Assembly (NCBI GenBank): GCA_902522115.1
Contig: CABYUV010000012.1
Span: forward strand, 1 to 32,302
Reading direction: 5' to 3'
From: an uncultured Pelagibacteraceae bacterium
GTDB taxonomy: Bacteria > Pseudomonadota > Alphaproteobacteria > Pelagibacterales > Pelagibacteraceae
Length of the DNA stretch: 32,302 nucleotides
Numbering within the stretch: position 1 is the stretch's first letter; every line of letters begins with the position of its first letter. Shown here piece by piece: positions 8,508 to 16,092 of this stretch. Both the position numbers and the translations under genes were made by a program. The notes under the pieces were generated by a model, which saw only the letters and a list, made by a program, of their open reading frames with translations, was not told the origin of the DNA and ran no database searches.

Positions 8508-8921
8508 TTATTTATTTTTTTTCAAATATATATAAAAAGCTCCACTTCCACCATCTTCTATAGATGCATTTTCTATAGTATGAATTTTTTTCATTATTTC
8601 TGAATTATTTTTTATGAATTCTGGAACTGAATGTTTAAGAATACCTAAATCTTTTGAAACATAAGGATCTTTTTCATTTTGAGAGTGTAGTCCTTTTCCT
8701 GTGACTACAATTAATTTGGTTATTTTTTCTTTGTGTGCCTTATTTATAAACTGTTCGATTGTTTTGTTAGCATCATTAAGAGTGTACCCATGTAAATCAA
8801 TAGATCTAGCTTTCTGGTAAATTTTATTTTCTACTACAGAGTCTTTATCAGGGAGTTTATCAGAATTAGATATAAACTTTTGCCAGTCTTTTTTATCTCT
8901 ATCTGAAATATCGTTACTCAA
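8508..8921 (-). CDS. Smr-domain protein
   Basis: 137 residues. A charged N-terminal tail (DRDKKDWQKFISNSDKL) precedes an Smr domain at about 38-134: the conserved SIDLHGYTLNDANKTIEQFI (D-L-H-G motif) and LIVVTGKGLHS (T-G-K/R-G motif), ending with GGSGAFYIYLK. Smr domains bind or nick nucleic acid; stand-alone alphaproteobacterial Smr proteins of this type are known from sequence only. It sits 0 bp from the Tim44-like gene stop (8922) and shares its direction, an arrangement I recall from other alphaproteobacteria (tim44-like, MltA, smr), though MltA is absent here. Confidence 0.92.
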   Translation of the reverse strand: MSNDISDRDKKDWQKFISNSDKLPDKDSVVENKIYQKARSIDLHGYTLNDANKTIEQFINKAHKEKITKLIVVTGKGLHSQNEKDPYVSKDLGILKHSVPEFIKNNSEIMKKIHTIENASIEDGGSGAFYIYLKKNK

Positions 8922-9518
8922 TTATGTAAGAATATTTACAAGTTGCCAATTTGGATTTGTAGATGTGGTATCTCTTGAAAATACCCAGGTATCATAAATT
9001 TTTTTGATTTTTTCAGGATCTCCCGAAACAATTTTTTTATCTTTATCTCTAATACAAGTAATAACTTCTGCAATAAAATTCACAGTAACATTTAGTATCT
9101 TACCAATTTTTTTATGCTCTTTGATTATTGCTGAGTTAACACCTATAAAAGTGATTTCAGCATAATGACCTCTGGAACTTCTTTCCTTAAGTGCCTGATT
9201 AAATTGATTATATATTTCGTTGTTTAAAAGAGGTTTGCTAGTTGTTATTTTGTTATCATTATCACTAAAGTCAGTTATAACCGTTTCGTAAGCGATCTTT
9301 GCTCCTTTTAAGAATTCTTTTTGTGCCTCATCATCAAAACTTTCATTAATTTTTTTTGACTGTTCTTTGTTAACAGTTTTCAAAACTTCTTTAAGTTGTG
9401 ATGATGGCTTCCCATCAAACCCAGATCTTTTTCCAAGTATCCCTCTTAGTCTAAGGAATATAAAACCAGCAATCATTGCTAGCAAAATGATATCAATATA
9501 CTCAAAGCTATAATTCAT
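8922..9518 (-). CDS. Tim44/TimA-like membrane-associated protein
   Basis: I place the start at the ATG at 9518, giving 198 residues; a TTG start 14 codons upstream is open but adds residues unlike the family. The N-terminus is a short membrane anchor (YIDIILLAMIAGFIFLRLRG) followed by GKRSGFDGKPSS, the typical opening of bacterial Tim44-like proteins. The C-terminal half is a Tim44-type domain (FLKGAKIAYETVI, AEITFIGVNSAII, WVFSRDTTSTNPNWQLVNI). Mitochondrial Tim44 tethers the import motor; the alphaproteobacterial relatives are thought to be inner-membrane-bound, with roles still poorly defined. It diverges from fxsA with about 58 bp between start codons. Confidence 0.85.
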   Translation of the reverse strand: MNYSFEYIDIILLAMIAGFIFLRLRGILGKRSGFDGKPSSQLKEVLKTVNKEQSKKINESFDDEAQKEFLKGAKIAYETVITDFSDNDNKITTSKPLLNNEIYNQFNQALKERSSRGHYAEITFIGVNSAIIKEHKKIGKILNVTVNFIAEVITCIRDKDKKIVSGDPEKIKKIYDTWVFSRDTTSTNPNWQLVNILT

Positions 9519-9576
9519 CCCATGATAGTAATTACTCTGTTGATTAATTTCAACTAGCAATTTAGATTAAGGACAA

Positions 9577-10002
9577 ATGAACACGATTTTTTTAATAATA
9601 ATTTTGATACCAGTAGTAGAAATTTATCTTTTTATTAAAATTGGGTCTGAAATAGGTGCAATTACTACTATATTACTAGTTTTCACAACCGCTATTATTG
9701 GTGTGTATTATGCAAAATATGAAGGACTAAATACACTTAGATCTGGATTTATCCAATTAAGTAAAAATCAAACTCCTGCTTATGAAGTTGTTTCCGGTGC
9801 AGCGATAGCCATTGCAGCTGTATTACTAATTATACCAGGTTTCGCCACAGATGTTTTTGGGTTCTTGCTTATTTTTCCTTTAAGTAGAAAATTTATTTTT
9901 AGTAAATTTAAAAACAAAATTAATAAAAATGATAATTCGAAAAAAGATTTCATAGAAGGAGATTTTGAAGATATAGAGGATGAAAATGACAAAAAACTAT
10001 AA
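9577..10002 (+). CDS. fxsA: FxsA-family membrane protein
   Basis: 141 residues. Three or four hydrophobic segments in the first 110 residues (IFLIIILIPVVEIYLFIKIG, AITTILLVFTTAIIGVYYAK, AAIAIAAVLLIIPGFATDVF, FLLIFPL) with the FxsA hallmark E-I-x-L-F-I/L-x-I-G and the P-G-F-x-T-D motif (PGFATDVFGFL), then an acidic, charged cytoplasmic tail. FxsA/UPF0716 is an inner-membrane protein of unknown biochemical role, named for suppression of F exclusion of phage T7 in E. coli. An AAGGA-type ribosome site precedes the ATG (about 9568-9573). The 3' end overlaps the secB start. Confidence 0.93.
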   Translation: MNTIFLIIILIPVVEIYLFIKIGSEIGAITTILLVFTTAIIGVYYAKYEGLNTLRSGFIQLSKNQTPAYEVVSGAAIAIAAVLLIIPGFATDVFGFLLIFPLSRKFIFSKFKNKINKNDNSKKDFIEGDFEDIEDENDKKL

Positions 10003-10408
10003 AATATTAGGAAAATATATCAAAGACATGTCAAGTGAAACACCTGATGCTGAAACTTATATTTTTGTAAAAGATTACATTTCTAATTATCAACTAAACA
10101 TAGATATTAATTCAAAGGCGCTTAAAGATAAAATGATTGAGATAAATACTATAATGAAATTTGAAGATAAACAGAACAGTAAAAAAAAATCTCACTTTGA
10201 AATTAATTTTGCGACAATCATTAGGGTTGAAGAAAGTATTAAAGAAAAAAAAGATCTTGAAAAAATTATATTATGCGATGTCCAGATAGAAATTTATCCT
10301 CAACTAAAGAAAGCGCTTTTGGATCTTCTTCACAATTCTGGTTACCAGGACATTAAATTTGAAAAAAAGGTAGATTTTGAACAACTTTATAATCAAAGAT
10401 TAAATTAA
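9986..10408 (+). CDS. secB: Protein-export chaperone SecB (divergent)
   Basis: 140 residues from the ATG at 9986; another ATG at 9980 is in frame, but the GAGG at 9976-9979 is only correctly spaced (6 nt) for 9986. The opening YKILGKYIKDMSSETPDAET matches the SecB signature in which the chaperone starts with a strand and the S-x-E-x-P-x-A motif. The end, LEIYPQLKKALL to VDFEQLYNQRLN, matches the family F-P-x-L then V-D-F-x-x-L-Y/F tail, but the helix region between them is shorter and altered. SecB is a cytosolic tetramer that keeps presecretory proteins unfolded and hands them to SecA. The position between fxsA and dnaQ supports the call. Its TAA shares TTAA (10405-10408) with the dnaQ stop. 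Confidence 0.82.
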   Translation: MTKNYKILGKYIKDMSSETPDAETYIFVKDYISNYQLNIDINSKALKDKMIEINTIMKFEDKQNSKKKSHFEINFATIIRVEESIKEKKDLEKIILCDVQIEIYPQLKKALLDLLHNSGYQDIKFEKKVDFEQLYNQRLN

Positions 10409-11067
10409 AAATAATTTTTCTTTAAATGCTTCTTCAAATATTCACTGTGCTTTTTTATTTCATCCAAATTTGGTTCAATAATTTTTTTATAATATAAATT
10501 ATCACCGATATTTTCTTTTTTTATCCTATCAGTTCTATCTTTAAAATCCAAAGTTGGCTCTTTTTGATCAATTAAATTTATGTAAACTTTTGAAAGTAGA
10601 TCGCAATCAATTAAGGCTGTATGATTAATTCTTTTAGAATTATCAATTTTATATCGCTTGCAAAGAGCATCTAAACTAACCTGAGATCCTGGAAATTTTT
10701 CTCTTGCTAAAACTAAGGTATCTATAACTTCATTTTTAATTCTATCTTTTCCACTTAATAATAACTCATTATTTAAATGTGCAAGATCAAATTCTGCATT
10801 ATGAATTATTAGTCTTTTATCTTTAATAAATTCTAAAAAATCATCTTCTACTTCTTTAAATTTTTTTTGATTTAATAAAAATTCATCTGAATAACCATGA
10901 ATTTTAAATGCTTTTTCTGAAACTTTTCTCTCAGGATTTAAATAACAATGGAATTTTTTTTTAGTAGGTATTAAGTTTTCAAGTTCAATACATCCAATTT
11001 CTACAATTCTGTGTCCTTCTTTAACTGAAATGCCTGTGGTTTCTGTATCTAATACAATTTCTTTCAT
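10405..11067 (-). CDS. dnaQ: DNA polymerase III epsilon subunit, 3'-5' exonuclease
   Basis: 220 residues with all three DEDDh exonuclease motifs: Exo I IVLDTETTGI (Asp7, Glu9), Exo II IIHNAEFDLAHLNNEL near 90-105, and Exo III HTALIDCDLLSKVY near 155-170 (the H-x-A-x-x-D). DnaQ proofreads for the replicative polymerase. The C-terminal ~40 residues are Lys-rich and would hold the polymerase-binding tail. It is directly downstream of coaE (0 bp between), as in many alphaproteobacteria. Confidence 0.96.
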   Translation of the reverse strand: MKEIVLDTETTGISVKEGHRIVEIGCIELENLIPTKKKFHCYLNPERKVSEKAFKIHGYSDEFLLNQKKFKEVEDDFLEFIKDKRLIIHNAEFDLAHLNNELLLSGKDRIKNEVIDTLVLAREKFPGSQVSLDALCKRYKIDNSKRINHTALIDCDLLSKVYINLIDQKEPTLDFKDRTDRIKKENIGDNLYYKKIIEPNLDEIKKHSEYLKKHLKKNYF

Positions 11068-11637
11068 TTATAAAATTTTGTCTAATATTTTCTTTATACC
11101 CTTGTTTAAAGATTTTTTCTTAAAATTATTTTTAATAATAAAATCTGATTTTCTCTTTTTATAATGAGAAGAAAGCTGAATTTTTTTGAACTTATTTATA
11201 AGTTTAGAATTAAAATTTACTCTTTTTTTTAATCTTTTTTCTACTTCTACTTTTTTTGAGTCAACAAAAACTAAAATATCATTTTTGCCGTTAATTTTGT
11301 TTTCTAACAATAGAGGAATATCAAGAATAACCACTTTTTTATTTTTATTTTTTTTTATAAATAATTTCAATTTTTTTCTAATTTCTAAATGAACGATATT
11401 GATAATTTTTTTTAAATTAAATTTGTTGCTTAATATCGCATTTGTAATTTCACTTTTATCTACTGGAAATGAAGAGATTTGTGTTGGTAACTTTTTTTTT
11501 AGTTTTTTAAATATTTTTTTATCTTTTTTATAAAGTTTTGAGACCTCGTAATCTGCATCAAAAACTGGGTATCCAAATTTTTTAGCAACATAGCTTTTTC
11601 CTGAACCTATATTTCCTAAAATTCCAATTCTAATCAT
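11068..11637 (-). CDS. coaE: Dephospho-CoA kinase
   Basis: 189 residues. P-loop GNIGSGKS at 8-15, followed by the conserved DADYEVSKLY substrate block, and the LID/CoA region VILDIPLLLENKI with VDSKKVEVEKRL after it, all as in CoaE. It phosphorylates the 3'-OH of dephospho-CoA, the last step of CoA synthesis. Strikingly Lys- and Asn-rich, especially at 95-110 and the last 50 residues, consistent with extreme AT bias. The start overlaps the end of aroE by eight bases. Confidence 0.95.
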   Translation of the reverse strand: MIRIGILGNIGSGKSYVAKKFGYPVFDADYEVSKLYKKDKKIFKKLKKKLPTQISSFPVDKSEITNAILSNKFNLKKIINIVHLEIRKKLKLFIKKNKNKKVVILDIPLLLENKINGKNDILVFVDSKKVEVEKRLKKRVNFNSKLINKFKKIQLSSHYKKRKSDFIIKNNFKKKSLNKGIKKILDKIL

Positions 11638-12424
11638 TTTTTATAATTTCTAATGTGTTGCTATTAATTTGAGGCTCTACTCCATGCCATAATTTGAATG
11701 CCTCAAATGCCTGATAAATAAACATCAATTTACCATTCTCCGTTCTATTGCCCAGTTTTTTTCCTTCTTTTAAAAAATTTGTTTCTGCCGGATTATAAAT
11801 TACATCATAGAACAATTTGTTATTAGTAAATTTTGAAAAATCTAAATTAATAGACTCTTTGTTTAATCCCAAACTGGTAGCATTTATGATTACATCAAAA
11901 TCATTAATATCACCCCAGTCTAATATCTCTAAATTATTAAATTGTGATTTTAAATCTTCAGCTTTTTTTTTAGTTCTATTGCTGATAATTATTTTTGAAA
12001 CATTCAATTTATTTAACGCAAATATTATAGAAGGAACAACACCACCAGCTCCTAAGATAAATATTTTTTTATCTTTAATATCAAAATTTAAGTTTTTAAT
12101 TGATTTAATAAAACCCACAATATCTGTATTGTGTCCTTCTAAGTTATCATTATTAAGAAGTATTGTATTTACCGACTGGGTTTGCTCTGCTTCCAGGCTC
12201 AATTTATCTAGATATGGAATTACTATTTTTTTGAATGGAACAGTAACGTTAATACCACTTATTTGTTTATTTTTTAGCTTTGTAATTATATTTTCTATAT
12301 CATTCTCATCAATTTTTTTTTTATCATATATAGCATCAATGTTATTTTCTTTAAGCCAGTGATTATGAAGTTTTGGTGATAATGAATGATCAATAGGATT
12401 TCCAATTACAAAATATTTTTTCAT
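11630..12424 (-). CDS. aroE: Shikimate dehydrogenase
   Basis: 264 residues from the ATG at 12424, which overlaps the maf stop as TGATG; a GTG one codon earlier is also open. Motifs: VIGNPIDHSLSPKLHNHW (shikimate pocket with S-L-S-P), GINVTVPFKK with the catalytic Lys, GHNTDIVGF with the catalytic Asp, NADP-binding ILGAGGVVPSIIFAL, and INATSLGL. It reduces 3-dehydroshikimate to shikimate with NADPH in aromatic amino-acid synthesis. Full length for the family. Confidence 0.97.
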   Translation of the reverse strand: MKKYFVIGNPIDHSLSPKLHNHWLKENNIDAIYDKKKIDENDIENIITKLKNKQISGINVTVPFKKIVIPYLDKLSLEAEQTQSVNTILLNNDNLEGHNTDIVGFIKSIKNLNFDIKDKKIFILGAGGVVPSIIFALNKLNVSKIIISNRTKKKAEDLKSQFNNLEILDWGDINDFDVIINATSLGLNKESINLDFSKFTNNKLFYDVIYNPAETNFLKEGKKLGNRTENGKLMFIYQAFEAFKLWHGVEPQINSNTLEIIKND

Positions 12425-13008
12425 CACAACGTACTTATATATTCCTTAATTTTTTTTATAGGGAGCCCCATAATTGTATTTTCGTCTCCTTCTATTTTTG
12501 TGAACAATCTTCTACCTTCTCCCTCTATTTGGTAGACATTATATGCATAAAGAGTTTCATCAGAAATTTTAGATAAATATTCTTTTAATTCATCTTCTGA
12601 AAAATTTTTCATTGTTAATTTTGCTTTATCAGTGTAGTTCCAAATCATAGACCCATTTTTTGATATACAAACAGAGCTAATTAAAAAATGTGATTTACCA
12701 TTAAGTTTTCTTAATATTCCCATAGCCTCTTCTCTATTTTCTGGTTTAGATATTAATTCTCCCTCCAAATCAATTACACTATCTGCACCTAAGACTATTT
12801 CATCAGTTTTTTTCATACTAACTTTGTTTGCTTTTAATTCAGCTAAATTTTTTGAAATTATTTCTGAGCTAGCTTGTTCTTTTAATAAGCTTTCTTTGAC
12901 AGGATCTTCGTCAACATTTGATGGTTCAACAACACATTTAATATTGTTTTTATCTAAAATATCTTTTCTGACCTCGCTTTTTGAAGCAAGAATAATTTTA
13001 TTTAACAT
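12424..13008 (-). CDS. maf: Maf-family nucleoside triphosphate pyrophosphatase
   Basis: 194 residues. The N-terminal IILASKSEVRKDIL is the Maf signature (family L-A-S-x-S-x-x-R), and VLGADSVIDLEGELISKPENREEA carries the catalytic Asp and K-P; YNVYQIEGEGRRLFTKIEGDENTIMGLP is the closing block. Maf proteins hydrolyse non-canonical or modified nucleotides to monophosphates and affect septation in Bacillus. Located between the PPSR gene (overlap 11 bp) and aroE, a conserved neighbourhood next to the alphaproteobacterial origin. Confidence 0.94.
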   Translation of the reverse strand: MLNKIILASKSEVRKDILDKNNIKCVVEPSNVDEDPVKESLLKEQASSEIISKNLAELKANKVSMKKTDEIVLGADSVIDLEGELISKPENREEAMGILRKLNGKSHFLISSVCISKNGSMIWNYTDKAKLTMKNFSEDELKEYLSKISDETLYAYNVYQIEGEGRRLFTKIEGDENTIMGLPIKKIKEYISTL

Positions 13009-13825
13009 TATTTAAATATATCTCATGAATTTTAATTATAGAGGCCGCCGTTTCTTCTACAGATTTTCTTGTTACATCTATTAGTGGCCATCTATATTTT
13101 TGAAATGTTTTTTTTGCTTCAAAGACTTCTTTTTTAATATTTTCTAAATCTGTATATTGAATATTTTCTATTTCTTTCAAGGAATTCATTCTATTTTTTC
13201 TCAAATCAGCTAGTCTTTCTGGCTCTGTACTTAGTCCAACAACACAAGCTACTTGGGGATTTTTTTTAAGAGACTCTGGTAAAGAATTTTCATTTACTAA
13301 AGGAATATTTGAAGTTTTAAAACCTTTGTTGGCCAAATAAATAGATGTTGGGGTTTTGCTCGTCCTGCTTACGCCTACAAGAATAATATCAGATTTGTCT
13401 ACTTCGTTTATTAAATTTCCATCATCATGGTTCATTGTAAATTGGATTGCTTCGATTCTATCATAATACTCCTCGTTCAATATGTGTTGACCGCTCGGCT
13501 CATGAGTTGCTTTTTGATTTAATATTTTTGAAAAATTCAAAATTAAATTTCCTAAAACACCAAAACATGGAATATTTTTATTTTCACTTGTATTCGCAAG
13601 ATATTTAGCTAAACTATTATCCACAATTGTATATAAGATTATTGAATTTTTGTTTTTTCTTGCGTCATCTAAAATTTTTAAAATTTGATTTTCTGTCCTT
13701 GTAAAAGAATAAGAATGAACTTTATATTCTATATTTAAAAATTGGGCCTTAAGTGCTAAAAATATTCTGTCTAAAGTTTCGCCTGTAGAGTCTGATATTA
13801 AGTAAATTTGATATGTATTGCTCAT
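12998..13825 (-). CDS. Pyruvate, phosphate dikinase regulatory protein (PPSR / DUF299)
   Basis: 275 residues from the ATG at 13825 (a TTG two codons upstream is also open). The opening IYLISDSTGETLD and the P-loop VGVSRTSKTPTS at about 150-161 are the family markers; EPSGQHILNEEYYDRIEAIQ is the conserved DUF299 centre. Family members are bifunctional kinase/pyrophosphorylases that inactivate and reactivate PPDK or PEP synthetase by ADP-dependent phosphorylation of a Thr. The target gene is not in the window. It is the first gene of the leftward block and borders the putative origin; I recall this gene as the left neighbour of the origin in Caulobacter and Rickettsia too. Confidence 0.95.
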   Translation of the reverse strand: MSNTYQIYLISDSTGETLDRIFLALKAQFLNIEYKVHSYSFTRTENQILKILDDARKNKNSIILYTIVDNSLAKYLANTSENKNIPCFGVLGNLILNFSKILNQKATHEPSGQHILNEEYYDRIEAIQFTMNHDDGNLINEVDKSDIILVGVSRTSKTPTSIYLANKGFKTSNIPLVNENSLPESLKKNPQVACVVGLSTEPERLADLRKNRMNSLKEIENIQYTDLENIKKEVFEAKKTFQKYRWPLIDVTRKSVEETAASIIKIHEIYLNNVK

Positions 13826-14045
13826 GAACAAATTGTTAATAATTTTGTACTATTTTATTTAATTTTTGCATTTTTAAAATTTATAAATAATTCTTGTAAA
13901 ATCTGATTTTTATTAACATTATTAATAAATAGGTTTAAACAATCCACAAAAATTAACATGGTTAAAAAAGCTTCATTTTAAACAGTTTTGCTTTCAAAAC
14001 GTGTCGATAAAATGTGAATATTATGTTGGTAAAAAATAATCACCT

Positions 14046-14054
14046 TTATTCACA
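14046..14054 (+). promoter_or_regulatory. DnaA box, exact consensus
   Basis: TTATTCACA, a perfect match to TTATNCACA, the strongest DnaA site in the putative origin. Its last six bases are also the best -35 of the hemE promoter. Confidence 0.65.
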
Positions 14055-14077
14055 GGATATATTACAACTACTATAAT
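14049..14077 (+). promoter_or_regulatory. hemE promoter overlapping the DnaA box
   Basis: -35 TTCACA at 14049-14054 (5/6), a 17-nt spacer, and a perfect -10 TATAAT at 14072-14077. The start point would be about 14084, leaving a leader near 9 nt before the ATG at 14093. Since the -35 is inside an exact DnaA box, DnaA bound there would compete with RNA polymerase. Confidence 0.6.
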
Positions 14078-14092
14078 TAATAATACTTATTT

Positions 14093-15097
14093 ATGAAACC
14101 TTTAAACAAAGTAATAGTTAACAAAGATACTTCTTTCAATCCTATATGGATAATGAGACAAGCAGGAAGATATTTACCAGAGTTTAGAGAAATTAGAAAA
14201 AATAACCCAAATTTTATTGACCTGTGTTTAAATGACAGTTTATCGTCAGAAATAACTCTACAACCTTTAAAAAGATTTAATTTTGATGCTGCAATAATAT
14301 TTTCGGATATTTTAATGCTTCCATATGGATTAGGTCAAAAAGTAGAATTTGAGAAAAATTTTGGGCCTAAACTAGGGGAACTTAATCTCAACGAAATTTC
14401 AAAAATTGATGAAATTGATTTTGTTGAAAAAGTACACCGTGTTTATAAGGCAATAAAAAAAGTTAGCTCAAATCAAGATTTAAATCATAAAAATACTATT
14501 GGGTTTGTTGGAGCTCCATGGACACTATTAGTTTATATGATCAACCAACAATCACCTAAAAAAAATTTAAAAAAAGATTTTTTTAAAGACAATTTCTTAA
14601 TAAATAGAATTTTATTAATTATTGAAAAATTTTTAAAAGTTCATATCAAAAACCAAGTTGATAATGGTGCAAATATAATTCAAATTTTTGATAGTTGGGC
14701 CGGGCTACTAGAAGAAAAAGATTTACCAAATTATATTTATACCCCAACTCTAAGTTTGGTAAATTTCGTAAAATCTTTAAATATACCAGTGATCTGCTTC
14801 CCAAGAGAAATAAAAAACTATAAGGAATTCTGTGATATTGTGCAACCCGATGCTGTTAATATTGACTACAATGTTGATCCGAAAAAAATATTAAAAGATA
14901 TAAAGATGCCTGTACAAGGTGGTTTAGATCCCAAAATACTTTTAACTGATTATGATAATTTAAAAAAAGAGGCCTTTAAATATCTAGAAATTTTTAAAGA
15001 TCATCCATATATATTTAATCTTGGTCATGGAATTTTGCCCGAGACCAATCCAGAAATGGTAGAAAATTTAATCAAAATTGTAAAAGATTTTAAATGA
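14093..15097 (+). CDS. hemE: Uroporphyrinogen decarboxylase
   Basis: 334 residues. Opening block PIWIMRQAGRYLPEFRE with Arg22 and Arg26 (substrate carboxylate binding), FSDILMLPYGLGQ with the catalytic Asp72, IGFVGAPWTLLVYM, IQIFDSWAG and MPVQGGLDPKIL are all family signatures, and GHGILPETNPE closes it. It removes the four acetate carboxyls of uroporphyrinogen III to give coproporphyrinogen III in the cytosol. First gene of the rightward heme block; its stop overlaps hemH by four bases (ATGA). The promoter is within the putative origin. Confidence 0.98.
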   Translation: MKPLNKVIVNKDTSFNPIWIMRQAGRYLPEFREIRKNNPNFIDLCLNDSLSSEITLQPLKRFNFDAAIIFSDILMLPYGLGQKVEFEKNFGPKLGELNLNEISKIDEIDFVEKVHRVYKAIKKVSSNQDLNHKNTIGFVGAPWTLLVYMINQQSPKKNLKKDFFKDNFLINRILLIIEKFLKVHIKNQVDNGANIIQIFDSWAGLLEEKDLPNYIYTPTLSLVNFVKSLNIPVICFPREIKNYKEFCDIVQPDAVNIDYNVDPKKILKDIKMPVQGGLDPKILLTDYDNLKKEAFKYLEIFKDHPYIFNLGHGILPETNPEMVENLIKIVKDFK

Positions 15098-16089
15098 TTG
15101 AAAAAAATCACCCTCCCGTAAAGTTTGGCAAAACAGGCGTTCTTTTAATTAATTTAGGAACACCTGATTCTACCAATTGGCTCGATATAAGAAAATATTT
15201 AAGAGAGTTTCTTTCTGACAGAAGAGTTATTGAAGTAAATCCTGCAATATGGCAAATAATTTTAAATGTTTTTATTTTAAATTTTAGGCCCTCCAAAACA
15301 GCTAAAGCTTATAAGGAAATATGGATGAAAGACAAAAATATGTCTCCACTTCTCTATTATACAAAAAAGCAAACTGAGAAAGTTTTAAACTCAATTTCTA
15401 AAGAAAATATCATTATAGATTTTGCAATGAGATATGGAAATCCTAGTATTAAAAGTAAGATTCAAAAATTACATGAAATGGGTTGCGAAAATTTAGTTAT
15501 ACTTCCTCTTTATCCACAATATGCTGCCGCCACAACAGCAACAGTCTGTGATGAAGTTTATAGAACCTTAATGAAAATGAGATGGCAACCCTCTTTAAAA
15601 ATAATACCACATTACGAATCTGATCCTCTTTATATTGAGGCACTCGTTAATTCCATTAACAAAAAACTTAACGAAATAAATTGGAAACCAGATCTAATTA
15701 TAGCTTCTTATCATGGCATACCAAAAAAATATTTTGAAAAAGGTGATCCTTATCATTGTTATTGTCATAAAACGACAAGACTTATCTCAGAAAAATTTAA
15801 TTCAATTAAAATTAAAACCACATTTCAATCAAGATTTGGTCCACAAGAATGGCTTCAACCATATACTGACAAGACTCTAGAAAACTTACCTAAAGAGGGA
15901 GTCAAAAATATTCTTACAATTTGCCCAGGCTTTTCATCTGACTGTGTCGAGACGTTAGAGGAAATTTTAATTCAGGGTAAAGAGAGTTTTATTAGTGCCG
16001 GGGGAGAAAATTTTGATATGGTTCCTTGTTTAAATGATAATGATGATCATATCCTTTTATTAAAATCCTTAATTGAAAGAAATATTTGA
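15094..16089 (+). CDS. hemH: Ferrochelatase
   Basis: 331 residues. TGVLLINLGTPDS at the start, LYPQYAAATTATV, the catalytic-histidine segment SYHGIPKKYFEKGDPYHCYC, FQSRFGPQEWLQPYTD and CPGFSSDCVETLEEI are the ferrochelatase signatures, with the acidic metal-path Glu in the last. It inserts ferrous iron into protoporphyrin IX at the inner membrane. The Cys pairs around YHCYC and CPGFSSDC are as in proteobacterial enzymes, so a [2Fe-2S] centre cannot be asserted from sequence alone. It follows hemE and precedes hemJ by 3 bp. Confidence 0.97.
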   Translation: MIEKNHPPVKFGKTGVLLINLGTPDSTNWLDIRKYLREFLSDRRVIEVNPAIWQIILNVFILNFRPSKTAKAYKEIWMKDKNMSPLLYYTKKQTEKVLNSISKENIIIDFAMRYGNPSIKSKIQKLHEMGCENLVILPLYPQYAAATTATVCDEVYRTLMKMRWQPSLKIIPHYESDPLYIEALVNSINKKLNEINWKPDLIIASYHGIPKKYFEKGDPYHCYCHKTTRLISEKFNSIKIKTTFQSRFGPQEWLQPYTDKTLENLPKEGVKNILTICPGFSSDCVETLEEILIQGKESFISAGGENFDMVPCLNDNDDHILLLKSLIERNI

Positions 16090-16092
16090 TAT

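Larger units (their letters stand above)
13832..14092. other. Putative chromosomal replication origin (oriC) between the PPSR gene and hemE
   Basis: The longest gene-free stretch in the window. The left part (about 13840-13935) is nearly pure A/T and could act as the unwinding element. The right part holds a cluster of DnaA-box-like nonamers against TTATNCACA: an exact TTATTCACA at 14046-14054 (+), TGTGAATAT at 14013-14021 (-, one mismatch), TGTCGATAA at 14002-14010 (-, one mismatch), and CAATCCACA at 13940-13948 (+, two mismatches). The flanking genes are those at the known origins of Caulobacter and Rickettsia (established knowledge), and adjoining gene blocks diverge from it. No tRNA or ORF was found in it; no full TTAA-N7-TTAA CtrA site was seen. 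Function is inferred. Confidence 0.7.

Noticed and set aside
9519..9560. TTG-started extension of the Tim44-like protein
   Set aside because: The family starts with a membrane anchor like that after the ATG at 9518; the extension adds a polar leader without support.
11817..12362. 181-codon plus-strand open frame inside aroE
   Set aside because: Antisense shadow of a recognised gene with low-complexity Phe/Ile/Ser content and no family signature; the same holds for other opposite-strand frames over hslU, rho, coaE and the kinase gene.
13900..13970. CtrA binding sites (TTAA-N7-TTAA) in the putative origin
   Set aside because: TTAA pairs occur with 5- and 9-nt spacing only, which is expected in such AT-rich DNA; no exact N7 pair was found.
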